Under the pieces are notes generated by a model. That model had not been told where the DNA came from and did no database searches. It saw nothing but the letters and a program-made list of their open reading frames with translations. Below are positions 9,174 through 18,200 of a stretch of DNA of 64,000 bases, piece after piece. A program made the position numbers and the translations under genes. Location: assembly GCA_017501225.1 (NCBI GenBank), contig JAFVXH010000007.1, forward strand, positions 146,501 to 210,500. The letters run 5' to 3'. Origin of the DNA: Clostridia bacterium (GTDB lineage: Bacteria; Bacillota; Clostridia; Oscillospirales; CAG-272). Position 1 is the stretch's first letter. Each line of letters begins with the position of its first letter.

Positions 9174-10389
9174 GTTCCATCTCTCCTTCCGTCCGCTCTG
9201 CGCGCGCTCTCACCGCACCGTCCGCAAAGCGTATTGTCAGGGCATCCCCCACCGCCACGGCGGCGGCACGGGTGACCGTTTTGTTTCCTTGGTAAACCGC
9301 GGCGTATCCACGGCGCAAGACCGACAGGGGGCTGAGTGCCTCCATCTGTCCCGCCATCGCGGATAGCGACGCCGCCTTTTGCTCGTACAGACGCGCAAAG
9401 CCCTCCGTGATTCCGCGCTCCCCCTCCGCAAGACGCATGCGGAAGGGATCCAGTGCCTGCGAGGGCTTGGAAAGAGGTGTGCTGTCCGCGAGTCGGGAAA
9501 GCTCCCTTTGGTTGCGCTCGATCAAACGAAGCATCGCGCTCTGCATCTGCGTGTCGCACGCAGAAAGCGCTGCAAGCAGCTCCTTCGAATCAGGCACCGC
9601 AAGCTCTGCCGCCGCCGAGGGCGTGGGAGCCCGACAGTCGGCTACGAAATCACAGATGGTAAAATCGCTCTCGTGTCCCACCGCCGAAATGATCGGCGTG
9701 CGGCAAGCCGCCACGGTGCGGGCAAGGGCTTCGTCGTTGAACGCCCACAGATCCTCGATCGAGCCTCCGCCGCGTCCTAAAATGATAACGTCCACCATCT
9801 GTGTCAGATCAAAGAATTCCACACCCGAGGCAAGCTGCGCGGGTGCCTCCGCTCCCTGCACCGCCGACGGATACAGGATCACCTCGGCAATCGGGTAACG
9901 GCGCTTGAGCACCTGCCTGATGTCGTGCACCGCCGCTCCCGAGGGAGAGGTGATGACGCCGATGCGACGGGGGAAGGTCGGCAAGGGCTTTTTGCGCTCT
10001 GCGTCAAACAGCCCCTCGCTCTGCAATTTCCGCTTGAGCTGCTCGAACTGCATCGCCAGAGAGCCGATGCCGTCAGGCTGCAGCTCCTCTACGTAGAGCT
10101 GATACTGCCCCGACGCTCCGTAGACCGAAATACGGCCGCAGGCGATCACCTTCATGCCGTCCTCCGGACGGAAGGCAAGACCCGTCGCGGCATTTCGGAA
10201 CATCACGGCTCGCAGATTGTCGCGCTCGTCCTTCAACGTAAAATAGAGATGTCCCGAGGAAGCATAATGCTTGAAGTTGGAGATCTCTCCACGGATATAC
10301 ACGCGCCGCAAAAGCGGATCGTTATCCAGAAGAAGCTTCAGATAATCGTTGAGCTCCGAAACCGAAAGAATACTCTTTTCTCTTGCCAT
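9148..10389 (-). CDS. xseA: exodeoxyribonuclease VII large subunit
   Basis: A 413-residue nuclease subunit. N-terminal OB fold (RGEISNFKHYASSGHLYFT), then the catalytic region with GVITSPSGAAVHDI, GRGGGSIEDLWAFNDE and AVGHESDFTICDFVADCRAP, then a coiled-coil segment. Start ATG 10389 has GAGGAGGGG six bases before it; an ATG seven codons further upstream overlaps that Shine-Dalgarno sequence and is less likely. Confidence 0.95.
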   Translation of the reverse strand: MAREKSILSVSELNDYLKLLLDNDPLLRRVYIRGEISNFKHYASSGHLYFTLKDERDNLRAVMFRNAATGLAFRPEDGMKVIACGRISVYGASGQYQLYVEELQPDGIGSLAMQFEQLKRKLQSEGLFDAERKKPLPTFPRRIGVITSPSGAAVHDIRQVLKRRYPIAEVILYPSAVQGAEAPAQLASGVEFFDLTQMVDVIILGRGGGSIEDLWAFNDEALARTVAACRTPIISAVGHESDFTICDFVADCRAPTPSAAAELAVPDSKELLAALSACDTQMQSAMLRLIERNQRELSRLADSTPLSKPSQALDPFRMRLAEGERGITEGFARLYEQKAASLSAMAGQMEALSPLSVLRRGYAAVYQGNKTVTRAAAVAVGDALTIRFADGAVRARAERTEGEMEHGKESNDV

Positions 10390-10426
10390 ATGCATCCCCT
10401 CCTCTCTCAAAATTCAATCCTTGTTC

Positions 10427-11389
10427 TTATTTCTCCGAATGCAGATACTGCCGTCTGCAAAGCAGGGCGATGCCCGCCGCGTTATCGGAGGAAAACGCGG
10501 GATCAGCAAAATAGGTATCGGGACGCTTTCCAAGCAGAGCCTGCAAAAGCCTATTCCCCATCACGCCGCCCGCATATACGATGGGAAGCCCGGGATGCGC
10601 GCGGTCCAGATCCCTTGTCATCGCCTCCAGCGTCTTTCCCACGAAGGAAAGCACGAACGCTGACACGGCGCATCTGTCCCCGGTCTGCTCCCAAAGCTTT
10701 TCCGAAAGGTTCTGCAAGCCCGAAAGATTGCAAAATCCGTCCTTGACGCAAATGCGCGGCGTGGGCAGAGTCCCTTGATAGGACGTCGCAAGAGCTTCAA
10801 GCTCCTTGCCGCACGGAAACTGCAAGCCCATCATCACACCCGTGCGGTCGATTGCCTGCCCCGCGTTGATGTCCTTGGTTCCCCCCACCTGCGAGATCGA
10901 AAATCCAACCGCGTGCGGTGTGACCAGCAGTACGTCGGTGGTACCGCCCGACACGTGGAACGCGGCAAAGGGAGCTCCACCTTCTATCAGGCGCTCCGTG
11001 GCACGCGCGGAATAAAGCGCCGCCATCACGTGTCCCTCCTGATGCGAGAAGGAATACATAGGAACGCCAAGGCCTGCCGCCATGGTACTTGCCGCCGCTA
11101 CGCCCGACAAAAAGCAGGGCATGTAAGAGCCCTCCTGCGATCTTGGCGCAGAGGACACGCCAACGGCTCTGACCTCGCAATCGGTAAGGATCTCCTTCAA
11201 GGAATCCATCAGGATCGGCAGATTCTTGACGTGCGCGAACACCGCGTCGCTTTGCCGCAGGCCGCACGCGCCGCCCTCGACGGGCAGGAGCTGCTTGAGA
11301 TTTGCGATCACCTCACCGTCGATCGTGCTGACGGCGACCGACGTCGTATAATTGCTGGTATCAATGCCAACAAAGACGGGACGCTTCAT
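10427..11389 (-). CDS. Kae1/TsaD-like ASKHA protein (TsaD paralogue)
   Basis: A 320-residue member of the Kae1/TsaD/YgjD superfamily. It has the ASKHA phosphate loop GIDTSNYTTSVAV at the N-terminus, the metal-site motif SHQEGH near residue 115, and VSGGTTDVL near residue 148. It differs from true TsaD in length and in the substrate region and is a Firmicutes paralogue usually labelled O-sialoglycoprotein endopeptidase. The true TsaD makes the t6A modification of tRNA; the role of this paralogue is not known to me. It lies between nusB (4-bp overlap) and xseA (37-bp gap). Confidence 0.85.
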   Translation of the reverse strand: MKRPVFVGIDTSNYTTSVAVSTIDGEVIANLKQLLPVEGGACGLRQSDAVFAHVKNLPILMDSLKEILTDCEVRAVGVSSAPRSQEGSYMPCFLSGVAAASTMAAGLGVPMYSFSHQEGHVMAALYSARATERLIEGGAPFAAFHVSGGTTDVLLVTPHAVGFSISQVGGTKDINAGQAIDRTGVMMGLQFPCGKELEALATSYQGTLPTPRICVKDGFCNLSGLQNLSEKLWEQTGDRCAVSAFVLSFVGKTLEAMTRDLDRAHPGLPIVYAGGVMGNRLLQALLGKRPDTYFADPAFSSDNAAGIALLCRRQYLHSEK

Positions 11390-11811
11390 CCTTGTGCTCT
11401 CTTTTGCTCGATCTCGTCCTTTGCGGCATTGAGAACGCCGTTGACAAAGGCTCTCATCTTCTCATCGTCAAATTTCTTGACCAGCTCGACCGCCTCGTTG
11501 AGCGATACGGTCACGGGGATGCTCTCCATGTAAAGCATCTCATAGATGCTCAGGCGCATAATGCTGCGGGAAACGGGCGTGATCCGCTCGGTCCTCCAGC
11601 CCTTTGCGTGACGCAGGATGATGTCGTCGATCTCTAAAAGATGTTCGCGGACACCAAAGTAAACCTCCCGGATGTATTCGTTTTCCTCTAATTCGCGGTT
11701 CTCCACGGAGCGGGAGTAAACTTGGCAGGGATCGGCATTTGCCTGAAATTCGGTTTCAAACAACAGGTGAAATGCCTCGATTCGTGCTTCTTTTCTGCTC
11801 AGAGATGCCAT
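11386..11811 (-). CDS. nusB: transcription antitermination factor NusB
   Basis: A 141-residue all-helical protein with the family signature RKEARIEAFHLLFETEF and a C-terminal NEAVELVKKFDDEKMRAFVNG. It binds boxA RNA with NusE (S10) to promote rRNA antitermination. ATG 11811 has AAAGGA eight bases upstream; the ATG three codons earlier sits directly on that Shine-Dalgarno sequence. First gene of the nine-gene operon. Confidence 0.95.
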   Translation of the reverse strand: MASLSRKEARIEAFHLLFETEFQANADPCQVYSRSVENRELEENEYIREVYFGVREHLLEIDDIILRHAKGWRTERITPVSRSIMRLSIYEMLYMESIPVTVSLNEAVELVKKFDDEKMRAFVNGVLNAAKDEIEQKRAQG

Positions 11812-11890
11812 GCTTGTCATCCTTTCTGTGTCAAATTGATCTCATATGCGTCCAAATCCGATCGGAGCGCATACCGATCCATCTTACCTG

Positions 11891-11919
11891 ATTATACATC
11901 ATTTTTTTCAGAATTTCAA
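11891..11919 (-). promoter_or_regulatory. sigma-A promoter of the nusB-recN operon
   Basis: TTGAAA (11914-11919), 17-bp spacer, consensus TATAAT (11891-11896), about 80 bp upstream of nusB on the reverse strand. No internal terminator is visible until after recN. Confidence 0.8.
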
Positions 11920-12083
11920 GGGTATAAATGAATATCTTGTATTTTTATGAGAAAAATTCATCATTTTTATTTTAAATCACAGAATATGCTCTGCGAAGAA
12001 CACGGGTAGAGTGGATTTTGTCATAAAGACCGAGGCGGACGGATAGAATGAAACGAGAGCATGTTGGAACGGAGGCCGCCGCT

Positions 12084-12815
12084 ATGACAGAAAAAAAGCG
12101 TTTTTCCCTACTCCCCTTTCTTGCCTTTTTGACCTTTTTATGCTTGCTGGCGTCCCTCTTTTTTGGGCTGTCCGCAAAGGCATACCGCAAGGCATCCCCC
12201 ACGCAATCCGATCCCGCCCGCCCTATGGTCGTGGTGCTGGATGCGGGACACGGCGGCGAGGACGGAGGTGCCGTCAGCGCATCCGGGATCTACGAGAAGG
12301 ACCTCAATCTTGCCATCGCCAAAAAGCTGGAGGCTCTGCTGACGGCAAACGGCATCCGCGTGGTGATGACGAGGACCGACGACCGATTGCTCTACGATCC
12401 GAATTCGGATTATCACGGCAGAAAAAAGGTACTTGACCTTGCCGCGCGGCGAAGGATCGCCGAGGAAACCGAGGGGTGCGTCTTCGTCAGCATCCACATG
12501 AACGCCTACCCGCAGGAAAGCTCCTCGGGGCTTCAGGTCTGGTATTCACGCAATCACGAAAGCTCCCGGATGCTTGCACAGCACGTGCAGGAGCTTGTGC
12601 GGCAAGAGCTTCAGCCGGACAATCACCGAAGGATCAAGGCGGCGACAAGCAGCATCTATCTGCTGCATCACCTGCATTGCCCCGCTGTTCTGATCGAATG
12701 CGGCTTTCTCTCCAACGCCCGAGAGGCAGCGCTTCTTGCCTCCGAGGACTATCAGGATCGCCTTGCGCGCCTGCTCTTTCTCTCCATTTTGCAAGCGAGC
12801 GAGGAGCTTGCGTAA
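12084..12815 (+). CDS. cwlD: N-acetylmuramoyl-L-alanine amidase, CwlD type
   Basis: A 243-residue secreted or membrane-anchored zinc amidase (Amidase_3). One hydrophobic signal-anchor at residues about 8-32, then DAGHGGEDGG (zinc His), GIYEKDLNLAIA (zinc Glu), SIHMNAYPQ (zinc His) and VLIECGFLSN (catalytic Glu). It cleaves the amide between MurNAc and the stem peptide; CwlD members make muramic-delta-lactam in spore cortex. Size and lone catalytic domain fit CwlD. ATG 12084 has GGAGG eight bases upstream, better than the ATG at 12048. The stop codon lies inside the first copy of the 39-bp tandem repeat. Confidence 0.85.
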   Translation: MTEKKRFSLLPFLAFLTFLCLLASLFFGLSAKAYRKASPTQSDPARPMVVVLDAGHGGEDGGAVSASGIYEKDLNLAIAKKLEALLTANGIRVVMTRTDDRLLYDPNSDYHGRKKVLDLAARRRIAEETEGCVFVSIHMNAYPQESSSGLQVWYSRNHESSRMLAQHVQELVRQELQPDNHRRIKAATSSIYLLHHLHCPAVLIECGFLSNAREAALLASEDYQDRLARLLFLSILQASEELA

Positions 12816-12929
12816 AACAAATTCCGAAAAGCGGATTTTGGTCCTTGATTTGTAAAACAAATTCCAAAAAGCGGATTTGGTCCTTGATTTGTAAAACAAA
12901 TTCCAAAAAGCGGATTTGGTCCTTGATTT
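12812..12929 (+). repeat. three-copy 39-bp tandem repeat between cwlD and radA
   Basis: Copies at 12812-12851 (40 bp, two small differences), 12852-12890 and 12891-12929 (identical to each other). Each holds a short dyad CCAAA...TTTGG and ends in TTGATT. The last TTGATT forms the -35 box of the radA promoter, and the first copy contains the cwlD stop codon. Confidence 0.95.
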
Positions 12930-12951
12930 TAGCGCACGGATATGCTAAAAT
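12923..12951 (+). promoter_or_regulatory. sigma-A promoter of radA, -35 embedded in repeat
   Basis: TTGATT (12923-12928, in repeat copy 3), 17-bp spacer, TAAAAT (12946-12951) preceded by TGC as an extended -10. Confidence 0.7.
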
Positions 12952-12986
12952 AGAGGTAACGGAACGCTTTTTACGGGAGGATCGAA

Positions 12987-14381
12987 ATGAAGGGCTTGAA
13001 AACGGTTTACGTCTGCACGGAGTGCGAATACAGATCTCCAAAATGGATGGGAAAGTGCCCCTCGTGCGGCGCGTGGAATTCCTTTTGTGAGGACGTAGAG
13101 CAAATAACTCCCGAAAAGGAAAGCGCGGCGAAGCGCACGAGCATCTTGGCTTCTGCTACCGAAAATCACGCAGTGGGCTTCTCCGAGCTTGAAATTTCGG
13201 ATTACATGCGCCAAAAAACCGGGCTTAGTGAATTGGACCGCGTGCTGGGCGGAGGCCTTGTGCTCGGATCCGTGGTGCTCCTTTCGGGCGAGCCCGGAAT
13301 CGGTAAATCCACCCTCCTGATGCAGATCTGCGACGCGCTTGGAAAATCCCGCAAGGTGCTCTATATTTCGGGCGAGGAATCGGGCGGTCAGCTCAAGCTC
13401 CGCGCAAAGCGTCTTGGCGTGATCGGTGAAAACCTCTTTATCCTCACCGAAACCAACATCGAAAATATCTTAAAGGAAACAGAAAAGATCTCCCCCGACG
13501 TTCTGATCGTAGACTCCATTCAGACCATCTATTCCTCCCTCGTCAATTCTACCCCCGGCAGTGTCACACAGGTCAAGGAAAGCGCCTTGATCCTGATCAA
13601 TAAGGCAAAGGCGTGCGGCATGTCCGTCATGATGGTAGGTCACGTCAATAAGGAAGGAAGCATCGCAGGACCAAAGGTTCTGGAGCATATGGTGGATGCC
13701 GTCCTCTATTTTGAGGGCGAGCGTCAGCAGTCCTACCGCATCATCCGCGCCATCAAAAACCGCTATGGCTCCACCAACGAGATCGGCGTGTTTGAGATGA
13801 GCGACAAGGGCCTGATTGAGATCGAAAACCCCTCCCAGATGCTGCTTGCCGGACGCCCGAAGAACATCTCGGGCAACTGTGCCGTCTGTACGCTGGAGGG
13901 CACGCGTCCGATCATCGCGGAGATCCAGGCACTCGTCACACCGACCTCCTTCCCCGCTCCGCGACGCACGACCAACGGCATCGATTATAACAGAATGTGC
14001 CTGACGATCGCCGTGCTGGAAAAGCGTCTGGGACTGAAATTCTATCAGAACGACGTCTACCTCAACGTTGTGGGCGGCTTGCGATTGGACGAGCCCGCCT
14101 CGGACATTGCCGTCGCGATGGCACTGATCTCATCCCTTACCGACCGCATCATTCCGGACGACGTCATCGCCGTAGGAGAGCTCGGTCTTGCGGGCGAATG
14201 CCGCGCGGTATCCAACCTTGAGGGGCGCGTCAAGGAGGCGGCACGCCTCGGCTTTACCAAGGCGATCGTTCCTTACCGCAACGTAGAAAAGCGTCCCCTT
14301 GACTGTGGGAATATTCAGATCCTTCCCATCCGCGGGATCTATGAGGTTCTGAATCTGATGAAGGCAAAGGACGAAGCATAA
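12987..14381 (+). CDS. radA: DNA repair protein RadA
   Basis: A 464-residue RecA-like branch-migration helicase. N-terminal zinc finger CTECEYRSPKWMGKCPSCG (four Cys), Walker A GEPGIGKST near residue 105, RadA-specific KNRYGSTNEIG near residue 255, and a C-terminal Lon-protease-like domain (GGLRLDEPASDIAVAMAL). ATG 12987 has GGGAGG seven bases upstream. Full length, single-gene unit between the repeat-borne promoter and a strong terminator. Confidence 0.97.
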   Translation: MKGLKTVYVCTECEYRSPKWMGKCPSCGAWNSFCEDVEQITPEKESAAKRTSILASATENHAVGFSELEISDYMRQKTGLSELDRVLGGGLVLGSVVLLSGEPGIGKSTLLMQICDALGKSRKVLYISGEESGGQLKLRAKRLGVIGENLFILTETNIENILKETEKISPDVLIVDSIQTIYSSLVNSTPGSVTQVKESALILINKAKACGMSVMMVGHVNKEGSIAGPKVLEHMVDAVLYFEGERQQSYRIIRAIKNRYGSTNEIGVFEMSDKGLIEIENPSQMLLAGRPKNISGNCAVCTLEGTRPIIAEIQALVTPTSFPAPRRTTNGIDYNRMCLTIAVLEKRLGLKFYQNDVYLNVVGGLRLDEPASDIAVAMALISSLTDRIIPDDVIAVGELGLAGECRAVSNLEGRVKEAARLGFTKAIVPYRNVEKRPLDCGNIQILPIRGIYEVLNLMKAKDEA

Positions 14382-14387
14382 CCGTAT

Positions 14388-14425
14388 AAAAATCTCCCTG
14401 CAACCGCAGTTGCAGGGAGATTTTT
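14388..14425. terminator. bidirectional rho-independent terminator
   Basis: Perfect stem of about 17 bp around CTCCCTGCAAC/GTTGCAGGGAG with a CGCA loop, A tract before and T tract after. It serves radA and the converging lipoprotein gene, whose stop codon overlaps the T tract. Confidence 0.9.
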
Positions 14426-15095
14426 AATATTGAATGCGCAAGCCGTAGCTCTGTGCGTATGCGGCGGCGTAGGAATCGCGGCTTGCCAAAACGGTCAGCT
14501 CCTTTGCGCAATAATCAAACGCGCCGTACGAAATCTGGATCAGGCTGTCGGGCATCACCACGTGCTGCAGCGACACACACCCAAAAAACGCAAACCACCC
14601 GATGCTGACTACCCCCTCGGGGATCACCACCGATTGCAATTGCGTCTGTTCACGGAAGGCGGAATCCCCGATCGCGATGACGGGGAGCCCTTCGATGCTG
14701 GAGGGGATCTCTACCGTGCTCTCATGCCCCGTATAGGACAGGATCTGAATTCCCTGCTCGGTTTTGAGGTAGGTAAACGGAAGCGTCTCCTCATTTTGTG
14801 TTGGGTTGCTTGGAGGCGTCTGTGCCTCCATCTGCTCCATCAGCTCCGCGATCCGACGCTCATAGGAGATCCGTTCGATGTATTGCTCGCTTTTCAGGCT
14901 CAGAAGCTCTGCCTCCAGCTCCGCGAGCAAGCCCTCGTAGTATTCGATGCGGACCAGCGCAGCATCCAGCGCGATCTCTGCCTCGGGAGAGAGAAGCGGT
15001 GCCGTTTGCTCGGTCATGCTCTCTGCGCGCTCCTGTCCGCCGCACCCCGTCAGTAAAATGGGAAGTAATACGATCAACGCCAGCCAAGCCTTCAT
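14424..15095 (-). CDS. lipoprotein with coiled coil and BspA-like leucine-rich repeats
   Basis: A 223-residue predicted lipoprotein. Signal peptide with lipobox LLTGC (Cys near residue 18), a helical coiled coil (about residues 35-95, rich in Glu and Leu), a Pro/Asn/Gln linker, then two to three LRR_5 (BspA-type) repeats such as IGDSAFREQTQLQSVVIPEG and IGWFAFFGCVSLQHVVMPDS. Such repeats usually mediate binding at the cell surface. ATG 15095 has AAGGAGG eight bases upstream. Function beyond surface display is unknown. Confidence 0.8.
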   Translation of the reverse strand: MKAWLALIVLLPILLTGCGGQERAESMTEQTAPLLSPEAEIALDAALVRIEYYEGLLAELEAELLSLKSEQYIERISYERRIAELMEQMEAQTPPSNPTQNEETLPFTYLKTEQGIQILSYTGHESTVEIPSSIEGLPVIAIGDSAFREQTQLQSVVIPEGVVSIGWFAFFGCVSLQHVVMPDSLIQISYGAFDYCAKELTVLASRDSYAAAYAQSYGLRIQY

Positions 15096-15128
15096 GCTCC
15101 GTTCCTCCTTGATGCTTGATTTGCTCTT

Positions 15129-15158
15129 ATCATAGCACAGAGGGCGTGTCGAAAGCAA
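15129..15158 (-). promoter_or_regulatory. probable promoter of the LRR lipoprotein gene
   Basis: TTGCTT (15153-15158), 18-bp spacer, TATGAT (15129-15134) with an extended TGC. A weaker match than other promoters in the window. Confidence 0.45.
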
Positions 15159-15211
15159 CAGAAGTGCGTCACAGGATCAGGCAATCTCCTTTTTTTCATC
15201 GGATTGATCAA

Positions 15212-15241
15212 AAGAAGCCGTTGCAAACGCAACGGCTTCTT
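15212..15241 (-). terminator. terminator hairpin after the InlB-repeat protein gene
   Basis: Perfect 13-bp stem AAGAAGCCGTTGC/GCAACGGCTTCTT with an AAAC loop, 25 bp after the stop codon. The T tract on the reverse strand is short. Confidence 0.65.
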
Positions 15242-15265
15242 GATTTGTTTGTGTGATCCGACGGA

Positions 15266-18200
15266 TCAGTACTCTTCCTCCTCAGCGCTCAGAGGAACCT
15301 CCTCGTCGTAGTAGGGAGCGCCCGTGGCAAGATCCTCATCGTCATCAAAGGCGAACAGATCGTCCGTTTCCTCGGATACGGTGGGCTCGTCCACAAAGGT
15401 CTCCTCGGGATGCTCGTCGGGAGCGAAGATGGGAGCCTCGCTGACCCGGTAGGAAAGCTCCTCCGGCTCAGCCTCTACTTGTCCGTCCCCGTAGGAGAAG
15501 AGCTGCTCAGCGCCATTCTCTCCCGTGGAGAAAAGATCCTCATAGGCATCCGCGGACACGGGATTTTCGGAATCCTCCCAGACGAACGCCTCCTCGGGGT
15601 CGGATCCTTCCATGGGAGAGTCGTCCGTGATGGGCTGCTCTGCAAACGCGTCGTCAAATGCCGCTTGCTCGGCAGATTCATCCTGCATGGCAAGCGTCAT
15701 GGCAGTTTCATCCTCCTCGGCAGATTCTCCGTCAATGGGTGCTTCATTTCCCTTGTTGGGAGTCCGCTTTCCAAAATAGAACAGGTCGGAGGTGAGCAGC
15801 AGGTACATCAGTATCACCTGCAAAAGCATCACGAGAACTCCGAGGGCGAGCACGATGATCGCGCCGTTTGCGGGGAATACACGAATGGTCAGAGCAACCG
15901 CGGGAAGGATCGAAACGCTGTTGAGCACCGCGCCCTTCTTGCGGCGAACGACCAGGAATGCGATCGCAATGATCTGGAGCAACGCAACGCAGCCAAGGCA
16001 AGCGATCAGAGCCGTCAGGTTAACGGTAGGATCACCCATGATGACAAAATCCGCTACGCGGTCGGCAGAGAAGATCAGGCAATTGCCGTCTCTTTGGGTA
16101 TCAAGGAACTCAAGCTCGCCCGTCTTTTCGTTGTAATAAGCAATCTGAAGTCCCTGGAGCGCCCGCAGATCGTCTGCAAGCAGCAGACGGAAATAGTACT
16201 TGCCCTCAAACTCCGTCAGGGTCACGATTCCGTCCGTGAGCTCGGAGGAATACCAAGCCATCACATCCTTGGAGCGAAGCATGCGAAGTGCCTCCTCCAG
16301 CGTCACCGTGCTGCCTGCGACAGATACGTTTCCAAGCTGAATCGAATGGTAAACGGCATCCGTAAACTGATCGGTCAGCTCGTTGCGCGAAGCATGCAGC
16401 TGCGTATTGTGCTTCATGCCGGCATCGGAGGTGACGTCCAGATTTCCGCTCTGCAGGTGCGTGATCTTTACTTCCTTCATATCCGAGATCACGGTGTTGA
16501 ACACGTTCTGCACCGCATCACTTTGCTCCGCACCCCGAATCTGCTCGATCGCAACGTTGTAGATATTGACGAGCTGCTGGATGCTCTCCTGGCTGTACAT
16601 GCCGGAATTTTTCATATCCTCGAGGTGCTGCGTCAGTTCCGCGATCTTCTCATCCTGCTGTCTTGCAAAGACGATCTCGATCACGACACGGTCATAGATC
16701 GCTTCCAGATCCTCGTAGAAGGTTGCCGAAGGAGTTTGCTCGCGCACCTCCTTGATGGCATCCGCGATCAAAGCATCTACCATTTGACCGTCACCGCTCT
16801 GCTTGAGCGCCAGCAGATCGTTCACCTTCTGCTCCACGTAGGTAGCGTAGTAGGTGGTGCTTTCAAATTTTGCAAGCTGTCCGTGCGCGTAATTGCCTGC
16901 GCTCGACTTGACACGAACGAACACGTAATAGACAGTACCGGGTCTGCAATCCTCAAATATGGGAGAATCCTGCCATACAAGATCCATCTCGTGAACGTCG
17001 GGATCGCGGGAGATCGCGAACTCGTACAGATATCCTGCGGGCAGATCGGTGTCCATTACGACCTCAATGACGGTATAGTCCTCGACGATGTCCTTGATCT
17101 CCTCGTAAAATACGGGAGCCTTGGGACGTGCCGCAACGGAAAGCGAAAAGACGTTGTTGGAGGTGGTAACACCGTCACCGAAAACGGTTACCTGAACACT
17201 CTGTCCGAAGAAGACCTCGGGAATGGAGATTCTGGTCGCCGCCTGACCGTTGACGGTGATCGCACCGTCTACAACCACAACGGTCAGCGTCGTTTCTCCA
17301 AAGGTAAACTCATATTTTCCGTCGGGAATATTTCCTGTAACCGTGAACATCTCGCCCACGTAATCCACGAAGAAATCGGGAGCCGCTACGTGAGGAAGCT
17401 CCTCCCAGATAGCGTACAGGGTGGTATCGCCTGCAATATCCCAGATCCCCTTGGCAGGCGTTCCGTCTGCATGGATATACAGGGTGCCTCCGTTCTGCTC
17501 CGTGCCGTATCCCAGGAACTTATATCCAAATCTCTTGGGAAGAACGAGCCCGTCGAGCACAAAGGGTGCATCAAAGGTTGCGACAAAGCTTGCACTGCCC
17601 GCCTCGGTCGCACCGCATCCGTCCAGGGTGACCGTATAATCGGTTGCCTTCCAATTTGCCTTCAGGGTAAGACCAACGGGCTCCGCCTGAGAAAACAGCG
17701 CATCGGGAAGGGTCAGAAGGGGCTCCTCGTTATAAGCTCCCTCCGCGCCGTCCAGATATACGGTCCAGCCAAGGAAGGTATATCCCGTGCGCAGGGGCGC
17801 GGGGAACGCCACGGGCGTATCGTAGGTGTATTTTGCGTATTGCGTCAGAAGCAAACCATTGAGCGCCTCGATCACGGCGTCGTCGGCTGCGTCCTTGCCG
17901 TTCCACTCGTATTTTACGTCATACTGCCGAGGTGTCCAGATCGCCTTGAGCTTGATCTCGCCGAAGCTTTCCTTTGCCAGGAGCACGAAATCGCCATATC
18001 CTCGTCCGGTGTAAGTGCTGCCGTCCTTTTTGAGGTAGGAAACCTCCCAATACGCAAAATCGTAGCCGACACGGCTCGGTGCCGGGATGGCAGTGTTTTC
18101 GTCAAAGACGTGATGCTCGGGGAATTTGACACCCTCACCGAAGCTGACCGATGCGTTGCCCGCGTTCAGATCCACGTCAATGGCATAAGGCAGCGGCAAG

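Noticed and set aside
12812..12929. Tandem repeats as a CRISPR array
   Set aside because: No unique spacers; the units are directly adjacent and identical, and no cas genes are present.
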